Source: Deinococcus taeanensis (GTDB taxonomy: Bacteria > Deinococcota > Deinococci > Deinococcales > Deinococcaceae). Taken from it: DNA of 64,000 nt. The stretch's first letter is position 1. The number at the start of each line of letters is the position of its first letter. Location of the stretch: contig NZ_CP083459.1 of the NCBI RefSeq assembly GCF_020229735.1, positions 310,001-374,000 on the forward strand, written 5' to 3'. A program made the position numbers and the translations under genes. Shown piece by piece: positions 55,987-64,000 of the stretch. The notes beneath the pieces were generated by a model, which had not been told where the DNA came from, made no database searches, and was given only the letters and a program-made list of their open reading frames with translations.

Positions 55987-56940
55987 GCCGCAGGGGCCAG
56001 CGTTCCAGAACCGCGCATGCCCAGAGCGGACACGCACCGGTCCCGAATGGTCTGAGTTCCGCCGTGGAGCTTGACTGAGCTTGACGACAGGACAGCGGGC
56101 CTGGCCGCGCCCGTCTGAAGGTCACGCCGACGAGCATGACTTTCTCGCCGGGCTGAACACTCAGGCCGAACACGCTGACTTCTGGGCCGCCCCCGACGGC
56201 AGGCTGGTCACCGAGAGCCAGCAGGGCAGATGAACAGGCAGGTACAGGATGCTGCTGGCACGGTTGACGGGGGGTTCATAATGCCGCCGTGTTGGCCGGG
56301 CGTGCCGTTCAGGAGGGTGAGTCCGGCGGGCGCCGCGCCGATAACGCGGATGATCGGCTGCACCGGCAGGCGCAGGCCGCTGAGGATCACGTGACCGTCT
56401 TCTCCGGGGTTAATGCGGGTTCAGTTGTGATGAACGGCGCGCCAGAATCCTGGATCTGGCCCTCGGGGCAGGCGCGGGTGGGAAGCACCAGGGTGCTGCC
56501 GGTCAGGGCGTGAGGTGCGAGCGGGGAGTCCGGTCCGTGGCGCAGGTCAGGTGGTCACGTGGCATGGAGAGTAAGGTCATGCAGTGTGCCTGCACTGGGC
56601 CGTGGGGCGCCTGAGAAACGCACCTTCACGCGCTGCTGGTTCGGTTCAATCCAGAGTGCGTCCAGGGCCTGGCCTGTGAGCTGCGTGAACCGCACGGTGG
56701 GTCCTGACTCGTTCCGCATTCCTGGCCAGGAGGGTGTGGTATCGGCAGGTCAAACGGAGCGGCGGGCGCAGCGCCAGGTGACGGGGAGGGAAAAAATCCG
56801 TTCAGGATGGCATCTGTAGCGGAAGTGTCAGGGTTGGGCGCTGTGGCTGGGACCAGGAACCTTTGGAGGCAGATCAGGGAAATCCTGGGTTGACTCTCAG
56901 GCGGCTAGACAAAGGCGTGAGGCGGGGAGGGCGCCGGCCT
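55987..56940. other. Gene-poor region with probable decayed minus-strand sequence
   Basis: No intact gene was found. Several minus-strand pieces look coding-like but are split by stops and frame changes: one at 56555-56719, one around 56400-56510, and one around 56208-56390 (PIIRVIGAAPAGLTLLNGTP). They may be one degraded gene of unknown type. Confidence 0.35.
56555..56719 (-). pseudogene. Fragment of a decayed gene
   Basis: A minus-strand frame from ATG 56719 reads VRFTQLTGQALDALWIEPNQ, QRVKVRFSGAPRPSAGTLHD and LTLHAT before a TGA. It has coding-like composition and strand-rich pattern, but only 54 codons and no ribosome-binding site. The neighbouring downstream pieces are in other frames. 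Family unknown. Confidence 0.3.
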
Positions 56941-56961
56941 ATCGTACCCATATCACCGCAT

Positions 56962-56979
56962 TGGTCTGACCACCAGACC
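56962..56979. promoter_or_regulatory. FadR-type operator upstream of the GntR gene
   Basis: TGGTCTGACCA at 56962-56972 is a palindrome matching the TGGTCNGACCA core of FadR-subfamily GntR sites. It overlaps a second palindrome, GGTCTG-ACCAC-CAGACC, at 56963-56979. It lies 41 to 48 bases before the regulator's start, a position suited to autoregulation of the whole operon. Confidence 0.7.
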
Positions 56980-57019
56980 TTTCATTCTCTTCCTGTGCAG
57001 CCTGCCCCTGGAGGGTTCC

Positions 57020-57739
57020 TTGACATTGACTCCCGTCAAAAAGCAGAAACTGCCTGACAGCGTCGCCAACCGCCTGCTCGAGGTGGTCCGCAGCGGCGAA
57101 CTCGGTCCCGGTGGCCGGCTCCCGGCCGAGCGTACCCTCGCCGCCCAGCTGGGCGTGTCGCGCGCCAGCCTCCGCAACGCCCTCTCCCGCCTGGAACTCA
57201 TGGGCGTGCTTGAAGTCCGTCAGGGTGACGGCACGTTCATCCGCGCCGCCGACACGGAAACGCTCAGCCTGCCGTTCCAGGGACTGCTGCGCAGCCTGCC
57301 TCAGACCGCGCAGGACCTCCTGGAGTTCCGGCAGATTCTTGAACCCGAAGCGGCCGCTCTCGCCGCCATGCGCGCCACCAGTGAACAGATCGCCAGTCTC
57401 CGCACCTGCCTGGAGCAGCAGCACGTCACGGCCACGCGCGGCATGAAACTCTCCGAAGACGACCTGAAATTCCACGCGCTGATCGCCCAGATGGTCGGCA
57501 ATACCGTCATCCTGCGCGTCCTGGAGACGCTGCAGCACCTCATGCAGCAACTGCGCACGCACACCCTCAAAGGTGACCGCCCCGAACTGACCCTCCAGGA
57601 ACACATCCTCATCCTGACCGCCATCGAAGCGCGCGATCCTGCGGCGGCGCGCGCCGCCATGGCCGGTCACCTCGCAACTGTTGTCCGCACCGCTGCACAA
57701 GCCCCTCAAGGACCCTCTCAAGGAGAAGCCCATGCGTAA
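57020..57739 (+). CDS. GntR-family (FadR subfamily) transcriptional regulator
   Basis: A 239-residue repressor. The winged helix (residues 10-75) contains SGELGPGGRLPAERTLAAQL and GVSRASLRNALSRLELMGVL, the standard GntR pattern. The C-terminal part (90-225) is the all-helical FadR-type ligand domain, with EFRQILEPEAAALAA and the metal-site residues of HALIAQMVGN and LQEHILILTAI (Asp/His set). A TTG start at 57020 follows GGAGG by five bases. Its stop overlaps the start of the peptide-binding protein gene. It presumably binds the palindromes at 56962-56979 and is induced by a metabolite of the pathway, perhaps a gamma-glutamyl compound or cysteine-derived acid. Confidence 0.9.
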   Translation: MTLTPVKKQKLPDSVANRLLEVVRSGELGPGGRLPAERTLAAQLGVSRASLRNALSRLELMGVLEVRQGDGTFIRAADTETLSLPFQGLLRSLPQTAQDLLEFRQILEPEAAALAAMRATSEQIASLRTCLEQQHVTATRGMKLSEDDLKFHALIAQMVGNTVILRVLETLQHLMQQLRTHTLKGDRPELTLQEHILILTAIEARDPAAARAAMAGHLATVVRTAAQAPQGPSQGEAHA

Positions 57740-59195
57740 ACATGCCCTACTGCTCACCCTGGCCCTGATGGGCGCCGCCGCCGCACAGACCGTCACCGTC
57801 GGTCTGGACGCCGATCCGCCCCGCCTCGACCCGGCCCTGTCCACCGCCCTGGTCGACCGTCAGGTGTTGAACCAGATCTTCGACAAACTCGTTGATCTCG
57901 ACCAGAACCTCAAGATCGTGCCGGCACTCGCGAAATCCTGGAAGGTCACGAATGGCGGCCTGACCTACACCTTCACGCTGCGCACCGACGTGAAATTCCA
58001 CGACGGCACGCCGTTCAACGCCGCGGCCGTGAAGTACACGCTTGAGCGCAACATGACCCTGGAAGGGTCCGGCCGGAAGAACGAACTCAGTTCGGTCAAG
58101 GAAGTCAAGGTCGTCAACCCGTCCACCGTGCAGATCACCCTCAAGCAGCCGTACGCGCCGCTGCTCGCCGTCCTGAGTGACCGCGCGGGGATGATCGTTT
58201 CTCCCACCGCGGCGCAGAAAGCCGGAGAGAACTTCCAGAACGCCCCGGTCGGCGCCGGCGCCTTCGAGTTCGTCAGCCGCAAACGGCAGGACAACATCAC
58301 GCTCGCCGCGAACCCCAGCTACTGGGACGGCAAGCCGAAAATCGACAAGCTCGTCTACCGGCCCTTCCCGGACGGCGATGTCCGCGCGGCGAACCTGCTG
58401 TCCGGCGCCGTTCAGGTCATCACCCCCATAGATCCCAAAGACATCAGCAAGCTGGACAAGAACGCCAAGTTCGACGTCATGAACTACCCTGGCCTGGGCT
58501 TCCAGGGCATCTGGTTCAACGTCACCCGCGCGCCGTTCAATAGCAAAGCGGTCCGCCAGGCCGTCGCCGCCACCATCGACCGGGAGGCCGTGGCGAAAGT
58601 CGTGTTCTACGACACCGTCGTGCCCGCCGCGGGGCCCTTCCCGCCCGGCACGCCCGCTGCGTCCAAGACCGCCCAGCCCCCCAAGGCGAACGTCACCTTC
58701 GCCCGCCAGAAACTGGCCGGCAAACCGCTGACCTTCACGATGCTCACTGCGCCCGGCTCGGTGAACACCCAGCTCGCGCAGCTGTACCAGGCGATGTTCG
58801 CGCAGGCTGGCATCAACGCCAAGATCGAGCAGGTGGAATTCGGCACGCTGCTTGACCGCGCCGACCGGAAAGACTTCGACGCCCTGATGCTCGGCTGGAG
58901 CGGCCGCCCTGACCCGGACGGCAACATCTACGACTTCTTCGTGACCGGCGGCACGAACAACCAGGCCGGGTACAGCAACAAGGAAGTCGATGCGCTGCTC
59001 GCCCGCGCCCGCACGCAGACGAACCTGTCTTCCCGCGTCGCGACGTACAACGTCGCACTTGGCAAGATCCGCGAGGACAGCCCCTACATCTGGGTGTATC
59101 ACCAGAGCAACCTGGTGGCCACCGTCAAGGGCCTGACCGGCCTTAAGCCCATCCCGGACGGCATTGTGCGCTTCAAGGACGCCGACCTCAAGTAA
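57732..59195 (+). CDS. Peptide ABC transporter substrate-binding protein
   Basis: A 487-residue periplasmic or surface solute-binding protein of the family-5 (Dpp/Opp/Gsi) class. The signal peptide MRKHALLLTLALMGAAAAQ precedes TVTVGLDADPPRLDPALST. Family blocks are visible: KIVPALAKSWKV, TYTFTLRTDVKFHDGTPFNA, NPSYWDGKPKIDKLVYRPFP and ALMLGWSGRPDPDGNIYDFF. No lipobox Cys is seen. AAGGAG precedes the ATG at 57732. It overlaps the regulator gene by eight bases. The gamma-glutamyltranspeptidase downstream makes glutathione or gamma-glutamyl peptides the likely ligand. Confidence 0.9.
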   Translation: MRKHALLLTLALMGAAAAQTVTVGLDADPPRLDPALSTALVDRQVLNQIFDKLVDLDQNLKIVPALAKSWKVTNGGLTYTFTLRTDVKFHDGTPFNAAAVKYTLERNMTLEGSGRKNELSSVKEVKVVNPSTVQITLKQPYAPLLAVLSDRAGMIVSPTAAQKAGENFQNAPVGAGAFEFVSRKRQDNITLAANPSYWDGKPKIDKLVYRPFPDGDVRAANLLSGAVQVITPIDPKDISKLDKNAKFDVMNYPGLGFQGIWFNVTRAPFNSKAVRQAVAATIDREAVAKVVFYDTVVPAAGPFPPGTPAASKTAQPPKANVTFARQKLAGKPLTFTMLTAPGSVNTQLAQLYQAMFAQAGINAKIEQVEFGTLLDRADRKDFDALMLGWSGRPDPDGNIYDFFVTGGTNNQAGYSNKEVDALLARARTQTNLSSRVATYNVALGKIREDSPYIWVYHQSNLVATVKGLTGLKPIPDGIVRFKDADLK

Positions 59196-59277
59196 CGCCG
59201 CGCTGAGCCGCGCGTGCCCAGTGCGGGCGCGCGCGGCGGCGCCGGCCCGGTCCGCCCGGCGGACCGAAGGAGTGCCT

Positions 59278-60222
59278 GTGCTTGTCTTTGCTCTGCGCCG
59301 CCTTCTCTCGGCCATTCCAACCCTGCTGATCGTCACGCTGGTGGTGTTCGCCATGGTGCAGCTGCTGCCCGGCGATCCTGCCCGGCTGCTGCTCGGTGAG
59401 GAAGCCACCCCGCAGGCACTGGCGGAACTGCGCCGCTCGCTGGGCCTGGACCGTCCTCTGCCCGAGCAGTACCTGCGGTGGCTGTTTGACGTTCTTCACT
59501 TCGATTTCGGCGCGAGCGTGCGCGACCACACCAGTGTCAGCAGCCTCATCGCCGAGAAACTGCCCACCACGATGCAGCTGGCCGGCTTCGCCATGCTGAT
59601 CGCCATGCTGATCGCGTTACCGGCCGGGATTCTCGGGGCCCTCAAGCGCGGCTCGTGGGTGGATCAGGTGCTGACGCTGTTCGCGCTGTCCGGCATCAGC
59701 CTCCCGAACTTCTTTCTGGGCATTCTTCTGATCTACGTGTTCAGCATCCGCCTCGCGTGGGTTCCCGCCAGCGGGTACGTCGGGTTCTTCGAAGATCCCG
59801 TCAAGAACCTGCTGCTGCTCGTGCTGCCGGCCATCACGCTCGGCGTGCATTCCGCCGCGGTCCTCGCCCGGTACCTGCGCGGCAGCCTGATTGAAACGCT
59901 GTTCCAGGATTACGTTCGCACCGCGCACGCCAAGGGGGTGTCCGGCGCGCGCGTCACCTTCCGGCACGCGCTGCGCAACGCCCTGATTCCCGTCGTTACG
60001 GCGTTCGGACTGCAGCTCGGCGGGCTGCTCGGCGGCGCGGTCATCACCGAACAGATCTTCAGCGTGCCCGGGTTCGGGCGGCTGCTCGTTGACGCCGTGT
60101 ACACCCGCGACCTGCCCGTTATTCAGGGTGTGGTGCTCGTCTCCGCCGTGGCCGTGTTCCTCGTGAGTTTCGCCGTGGACCTCCTGTACGCTGCCCTCGA
60201 CCCCAGGATCCGGTACCAGTGA
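59278..60222 (+). CDS. Peptide ABC transporter permease (DppB/GsiC type)
   Basis: A 314-residue inner-membrane permease with six helices. It begins with the long conserved N-terminal helix of this subfamily (FALRRLLSAIPTLLIVTLVV), then the P-loop-like MVQLLPGDPARLLLGEEA. The cytoplasmic coupling motif is in YVRTAHAKGVSGARVTFRHA (EAA motif). AAGGAG ends five bases before the GTG at 59278, which decides the start; the 38 codons further upstream in frame are low-complexity Arg/Ala. Its stop overlaps the start of the second permease. Confidence 0.9.
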   Translation: MLVFALRRLLSAIPTLLIVTLVVFAMVQLLPGDPARLLLGEEATPQALAELRRSLGLDRPLPEQYLRWLFDVLHFDFGASVRDHTSVSSLIAEKLPTTMQLAGFAMLIAMLIALPAGILGALKRGSWVDQVLTLFALSGISLPNFFLGILLIYVFSIRLAWVPASGYVGFFEDPVKNLLLLVLPAITLGVHSAAVLARYLRGSLIETLFQDYVRTAHAKGVSGARVTFRHALRNALIPVVTAFGLQLGGLLGGAVITEQIFSVPGFGRLLVDAVYTRDLPVIQGVVLVSAVAVFLVSFAVDLLYAALDPRIRYQ

Positions 60223-61094
60223 TGACGACTCTTGCCCCCGACACCGCCCGGCCCCGCGTCCGCCTCAGCAAACCCGCCCGGCGCTTCCTGCGCAACAAGC
60301 TCGCCGTGCTCGGCGCCGTGATTCTGCTGCTGTTCAGTGTGCTCGCCGTGTTCGCCCCGCTGGTGACCAGCGCCCAGCCCAGCCAGATCTTCTTCAGCGA
60401 CCTGCGCGCCGCGCCGGGCGGCAGCCACCCGTTCGGCGCGGATGAACTGGGACGGGACATCTACAGCCGGGTGGTGTACGGCGCGCGCGTCTCCCTGAGC
60501 GCCGGACTGGTGTCCGTCCTGCTCGCCCTGGCCACCGGCACGAGCCTGGGCCTGATTGCCGGGTACTTCCGCGGCTGGGCCGATGAAGTGATCATGCGCG
60601 TGGTCGACGCCATGCTGGCCCTGCCGTTCCTGGTGCTCGCCATCGCGCTGGCCGCCATTCTCGGGCCCAGCCTGCAGAACACCATGATCGCCATCGCGAT
60701 CGTCAGCGCCCCCGCGTTCGCCCGCATCACCCGCGGCGAGGTGCTCGCGCAGCGCGAGCGCGAGTACGTGCAGGCCGCGCAGGCGCTCGGCGCGCGGGAC
60801 GGCCGGCTGATGCTGCGTCACCTGCTGCCGAACATCAGCGGCGCGCTGATCGTGCAGACCTCACTTGCCATTGCCAACGCGATTCTTGCCGAGTCCAGCC
60901 TGTCCTTCCTGGGCCTGGGCATCCAGCCGCCCGAACCCAGCTGGGGCTCGATGCTCAATGCCGCCCGCGGCTTCCTGCAGGACGCGCCGTGGATGGCGTT
61001 GTTTCCTGGCGTGGCCATCTTCCTGACCGTGCTGGCCTTCAACCTGCTGGGTGACGGCCTGCGCGACGCCCTCGATCCGCGGAGCCGCGCGTGA
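60222..61094 (+). CDS. Peptide ABC transporter permease (DppC/GsiD type)
   Basis: A 290-residue permease paired with the preceding one. The N-terminal OppC helix is LRNKLAVLGAVILLLFSVLA, followed by PFGADELGRDIYSRVVYGAR, a hallmark of DppC/GsiD proteins, and the EAA coupling motif in EYVQAAQALGARDGRLMLRH. The ATG at 60222 overlaps the TGA of the upstream gene (TGATG). A GTG one codon earlier is equally possible. No ATP-binding subunit follows, so the transporter must borrow one or more ATPases encoded elsewhere. Confidence 0.9.
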   Translation: MTTLAPDTARPRVRLSKPARRFLRNKLAVLGAVILLLFSVLAVFAPLVTSAQPSQIFFSDLRAAPGGSHPFGADELGRDIYSRVVYGARVSLSAGLVSVLLALATGTSLGLIAGYFRGWADEVIMRVVDAMLALPFLVLAIALAAILGPSLQNTMIAIAIVSAPAFARITRGEVLAQREREYVQAAQALGARDGRLMLRHLLPNISGALIVQTSLAIANAILAESSLSFLGLGIQPPEPSWGSMLNAARGFLQDAPWMALFPGVAIFLTVLAFNLLGDGLRDALDPRSRA

Positions 61095-61116
61095 CATGCG
61101 GCCTGAAAGGTACCTG

Positions 61117-62697
61117 ATGCAGACGTCACTCTCCCGCCAGCCCGTATACGCCCGCCAGGGCATGGTCGCCACCAGTCAGCCCCTCGCCGCGCAGGCCGGC
61201 CTGTTCATCCTCCAGCAGGGCGGCAACGCGGTCGACGCCGCCGTCGCCACGGCCGCCGCCCTGACGGTCGTGGAACCCACCAGCAACGGCATCGGCGGTG
61301 ACCTGTTCGCCCTGGTGTGGGCGGACGGGCAACTGCACGGCCTCAACGCCTCCGGCCGCTCGCCGGCCCTGCTGACCCGGGGCGCCCTCCCGGGCGGGGA
61401 ACTGCCCACGCACGGCTGGCTGCCCGTCACGGTTCCGGGCGCTCCGCGCGGCTGGGCGGACCTGCACGGCCGTTTCGGGCGCCTGCCGTTCGCGCAGGTG
61501 CTCGCCCCGGCCATCCACTACGCGGAACGCGGCTACCCCCTCTCCCCTGTGCTGGCCGACGGCTGGCAACGCGGCATTCGCGCGCACCAGCAGCGGCAGG
61601 GAGCGGAATTCGCCCCGTGGCTCGACACCTTCGCGCCGGACGGCTTTCACGCGCGGGCCGGCGAGGTGTGGGCCTCCGCCGCCCACGCCCGCACCCTGGA
61701 CCTGATTGCCCGCAGTCACGCTGAGGCCTTTTACGAAGGAGAGCTGGCCGCGCAGATCGATGCGTTCGCGCGCGCCACCGGCGGCCTGCTGCGCGCCGAG
61801 GATCTCGCCGGACACCGGAGCGAATGGGTGACCCCCATCAGCGCGGCGTACCAGGGGCACGTGGCCTGGGAGATTCCCCCCAACGGGCAGGGGCTCGCCG
61901 CGCTGCTCGCGCTGGGCATCCTCGACGGCCTGGACCTCCCGGGCCACCTCGACGAACACAGCCTGCACCTGCAGATCGAAGCGATGAAACTGGGCTTCGC
62001 GGACGCCAAACGGTACGTGGCGGACCCGCACCACGCGGACGTGCCGGTCGAGGCGCTGCTCAGCCCGGCCTACACGGCCGCGCGGCGCGCACTGATCGGC
62101 CCGCAGGCGCGCGACCCCGAGCCGGGTGACCCCCACTCGCACGGCACGGTGTACCTGGCGGCGGCCGACCAGGAGGGCCAGATGGTCAGCCTGATCCAGA
62201 GCAACTACATGGGCTTCGGAAGCGGCGTCGTCGTGCCCGGCACAGGGATCGGCCTGCAGAACCGCGGGCATAACTTCAACCTGGAAGCCGGCCATCCGAA
62301 CGAAATCGCGCCGGGGAAACGCCCGTACCACACCATCATCCCGGGCTTCCTGACCCGGGTGGACGGCACCCCGGTCGGTCCGTTCGGCGTGATGGGCGGC
62401 TTCATGCAACCCCAGGGGCACGTGCAGGTGGTGCTGAACACCGTCCGGTACGGCATGAATCCTCAGCAGGCCCTGGACGCGCCCCGCTGGCAGTGGACCG
62501 GCGGGAAGGTCATCGAGGTCGAGCATGAGCTCGGGTCGGCCCTCGCCCGCGCCCTGCAGGGGCGGGGCCATCAGGTGAAGGTGGAGCTCAATTCCACTGC
62601 GTTCGGGCGCGGGCAGATCATCTGGCGTGACCCCCTGACCGGCGTGCTGTGCGGCGGCAGTGAGTCCCGTGCCGACGGTCAGGTGGCCGCGTTTTGA
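61117..62697 (+). CDS. ggt: Gamma-glutamyltransferase
   Basis: A 526-residue N-terminal-nucleophile enzyme that cleaves the gamma-glutamyl bond of glutathione and related peptides. The large-subunit start [20 protein letters not shown] and [20 protein letters not shown] are typical, with [12 protein letters not shown] binding the glutamyl group. The autocleavage point is GT at 343-344 ([16 protein letters not shown]), making Thr 344 the nucleophile. [20 protein letters not shown] and [17 protein letters not shown] follow. No signal peptide is seen, so it acts in the cytoplasm, as in the YwrD-like subgroup. AAAGG seven bases before the ATG at 61117 decides the start over 61096. It is placed to degrade what the upstream transporter imports. 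Confidence 0.9.
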   Translation: MQTSLSRQPVYARQGMVATSQPLAAQAGLFILQQGGNAVDAAVATAAALTVVEPTSNGIGGDLFALVWADGQLHGLNASGRSPALLTRGALPGGELPTHGWLPVTVPGAPRGWADLHGRFGRLPFAQVLAPAIHYAERGYPLSPVLADGWQRGIRAHQQRQGAEFAPWLDTFAPDGFHARAGEVWASAAHARTLDLIARSHAEAFYEGELAAQIDAFARATGGLLRAEDLAGHRSEWVTPISAAYQGHVAWEIPPNGQGLAALLALGILDGLDLPGHLDEHSLHLQIEAMKLGFADAKRYVADPHHADVPVEALLSPAYTAARRALIGPQARDPEPGDPHSHGTVYLAAADQEGQMVSLIQSNYMGFGSGVVVPGTGIGLQNRGHNFNLEAGHPNEIAPGKRPYHTIIPGFLTRVDGTPVGPFGVMGGFMQPQGHVQVVLNTVRYGMNPQQALDAPRWQWTGGKVIEVEHELGSALARALQGRGHQVKVELNSTAFGRGQIIWRDPLTGVLCGGSESRADGQVAAF

Positions 62698-63452
62698 CCC
62701 TGTTCGTCACGGCCCTGATCGGCGTTCTGGCCGGGGTGCTGGGCGCCATCCTGGGGCTGGGGGGCGGCGTGGTCGTCGTGCCGGCCCTGGAGTTCGTGCT
62801 GCCGCTGCTGGGGCGGGACATCACCATTCAGCAGGCGGTGGCCGTCAGTCAGTTCAGCGTGCTGGCGGTGGGGCTGTCCGGCGCCGCGGCGTATCTGGGG
62901 CAGGGTCTGGTGCGGGCGCGCACGGGGTACCTGCTGTCGCCCTACACGATCGTGGGCGGCACCGTGGGCTCCTTTCTGGGCCTGGTGCTGCCGGCGCAGG
63001 CGGTTGCCACGGTGTTCGCGGCGCTGCTGCTGTACTCCGCGTTCAGCCTCGTCCGGGGTCTGAAACGTGTGGAAGTGGAACGCGAGCCGAGCCGGCTGGT
63101 GCCGCCCGCCATGACCTTCGCCGGCGTGATGAGCGGCCTGCTGGGCATCGGCGGCGGAACCGTGCAGGTGCCCGTCATGAACCTGATGGGCGGGCTCCCC
63201 ATCCGGCAGGCCATTGCGACCAGCACGTTCATTATGGGCCTGACCGCCGTGGCGAACGCCCTGATCTACCAGGCGGGCGGGCTGCTGGACGGCCGGCTGG
63301 CCTGCGCGGTGGCGTTCGGCGTGCTGATCGGTGCCCGCGCCGGCGCGGGTCTGCAAAAACGCATTCCGGACCGCGGCCTGAAGCTCTTTTTCTCCGCGCT
63401 GCTGGTGCTCACCGCGGCGCAACTGCTGCTGAAGTACTGGGGGCCTGCATGA
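62694..63452 (+). CDS. TauE/SafE-family sulfite/organosulfur exporter
   Basis: A 252-residue inner-membrane protein with about eight helices arranged as two repeats. Each repeat holds the family glycine-rich signature: [18 protein letters not shown] and [20 protein letters not shown]. Members export sulfite, sulfoacetate or related anions. The TTG start at 62694 overlaps the ggt stop (TTGA), and the stop overlaps the next gene (ATGA). In this operon it probably disposes of sulfur released when cysteine from glutathione is broken down. Confidence 0.85.
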   Translation: MTLFVTALIGVLAGVLGAILGLGGGVVVVPALEFVLPLLGRDITIQQAVAVSQFSVLAVGLSGAAAYLGQGLVRARTGYLLSPYTIVGGTVGSFLGLVLPAQAVATVFAALLLYSAFSLVRGLKRVEVEREPSRLVPPAMTFAGVMSGLLGIGGGTVQVPVMNLMGGLPIRQAIATSTFIMGLTAVANALIYQAGGLLDGRLACAVAFGVLIGARAGAGLQKRIPDRGLKLFFSALLVLTAAQLLLKYWGPA

Positions 63453-63715
63453 ACGCTGAGCATCACGAAACGCGCGTCCTGCCCACCTGGCTGTACCCGG
63501 CGGCGTTCTGGCTGGCCTTGCCCGTCCTGCTGCTCAGCCTCCTGCTGCCCGGCGGAGAGCGACTCGGGGTGTGGTTCATGATGGCCGTCCCGGCCGTCGC
63601 CGCCGCAGTGGTGGTTCCCCTGAACTGGCGCCGCGACCGGGCGGTGAGCGTCGCGGCGCTCGTGGCCCTGACCGGCGTGGTGGGTGTGGCTGTCCTGAAG
63701 AGCGCCCTGTTCTGA
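63449..63715 (+). CDS. DUF1634 membrane protein
   Basis: An 88-residue membrane protein with three helices ([39 protein letters not shown] and [18 protein letters not shown]). Size, helix number and its place directly after a TauE/SafE gene fit the DUF1634 family, which commonly pairs with such exporters. It starts within the stop of the exporter gene (ATGA overlap). The function is unknown; a small accessory subunit of the exporter is the natural guess. Confidence 0.7.
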   Translation: MNAEHHETRVLPTWLYPAAFWLALPVLLLSLLLPGGERLGVWFMMAVPAVAAAVVVPLNWRRDRAVSVAALVALTGVVGVAVLKSALF

Positions 63716-63820
63716 GGGTAACCTGCGGCCTTTGCCGGCTGCCGCGGGCCACACCGGCCTCCCCGGGCTCCGCGCCCGGCAGGCCCTCACCCTGATGTGC
63801 AGATCTCCTCCGGCTGAGCG

Positions 63821-63863
63821 GGCGTGCCTGGACTGCGGCCGCCGGCTGGCGTCCAGGCACGCC
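63821..63863. terminator. Probable bidirectional terminator
   Basis: GGCGTGCCTGGAC at 63821-63833 and GTCCAGGCACGCC at 63851-63863 are perfect complements, with a 17-base loop. They lie between the convergent DUF1634 and regulator genes. No T-run is present on either side. Confidence 0.55.
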
Positions 63864-63886
63864 GCACTGAAGGTGAGTGTGCCGGG

Positions 63887-64000
63887 TCAGTGGCGTCCGG
63901 GCTGTTTCGCGGCGGTGTACACGGCAGCGCGGGAGATCTGGAGGTGGCCGGCCACGATCTCCATGGCGCGGCGGATGTCCAGGTGCCCGGACGCGCGCAG
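63887..64000 (-). CDS. Partial YheO/DauR-like helix-turn-helix regulator, C-terminus
   Basis: The last 37 codons of a gene that begins beyond the right edge. The visible end, GHLDIRRAMEIVAGHLQISR followed by AAVYTAAK, matches the C-terminal DNA-binding helix-turn-helix of YheO/DauR regulators (pattern F-x-IR-x-AV-x-x-VA-x-x-L-x-ISR-x-TVY). Those regulators carry a PAS-like N-terminal domain that is not visible here. It is convergent with the DUF1634 gene. Confidence 0.6.
   Translation of the reverse strand: MRASGHLDIRRAMEIVAGHLQISRAAVYTAAKQPGRH

Noticed and set aside
57747..59408. 553-codon minus-strand open frame
   Set aside because: It is antisense to the peptide-binding protein gene, whose family blocks are unmistakable.
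61126..62571. 481-codon minus-strand open frame
   Set aside because: It is antisense to ggt and lacks any motif.

Overview
The window looks like part of a Deinococcus-type genome (Deinococcota). The evidence is the uniformly high G+C with G/C-ending codons, the abundance of stand-alone GGDEF, PAS and GAF signalling proteins, and the close match of several products to the families usual in that genus. No replication, partition, tRNA, rRNA or CRISPR sequence was seen. Long gene-poor gaps, three insertion-sequence regions and many decayed reading frames would suit a secondary replicon, but nothing in the sequence proves it.

Left part (1-10 kb): an IS6-family element at the left edge whose transposase frame runs on into a neighbouring gene; a hairpin-rich spacer; a small response regulator; a WGxxGxxG-anchored secreted protein with a clear terminator; a membrane GGDEF-EAL protein; a 1035-residue PAS/GAF histidine kinase; and a GNAT acetyltransferase. 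10-16 kb: a copper ATPase (copA) with two identical CsoR-type operator palindromes, then a threonine dehydratase/RidA pair and a proline iminopeptidase. 16-26 kb: a diguanylate cyclase, a large secreted protein of unknown function, an aminotransferase/EamA exporter pair divergent from an Lrp/AsnC regulator, a TetR-controlled three-gene operon (membrane protein, TetR, FAD monooxygenase) with a double operator, and a PAP2 phosphatase.

Middle (26-36 kb): four small unknown genes including two coiled-coil proteins, a divergent RidA-like protein, an apparently complete IS3-family element, a GH32 fructosidase and a DUF305-response regulator-histidine kinase operon. From 36 to 54 kb is a run of cyclic-di-GMP genes: GAF-GGDEF-EAL, TPR-like-GGDEF, GAF-GAF-GGDEF, PAS/GAF-HD-GYP and 5TM-GGDEF, followed by a decayed IS3 copy and a 1237-residue PAS/GAF kinase related to the one at 5.8 kb. 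With the two on the left, the window holds seven proteins that make or break cyclic-di-GMP.

Right part (54-64 kb): a small secreted protein closed by a perfect 42-bp palindrome, a compact endonuclease V, and a tight seven-gene operon. That operon carries a FadR-type regulator with its own operator, a peptide-binding protein, two permeases, a gamma-glutamyltranspeptidase, a TauE/SafE sulfur exporter and a DUF1634 protein. It reads as import and breakdown of glutathione or gamma-glutamyl peptides with disposal of excess sulfur, but it has no ATPase gene of its own. A convergent partial YheO/DauR-like regulator ends the window.
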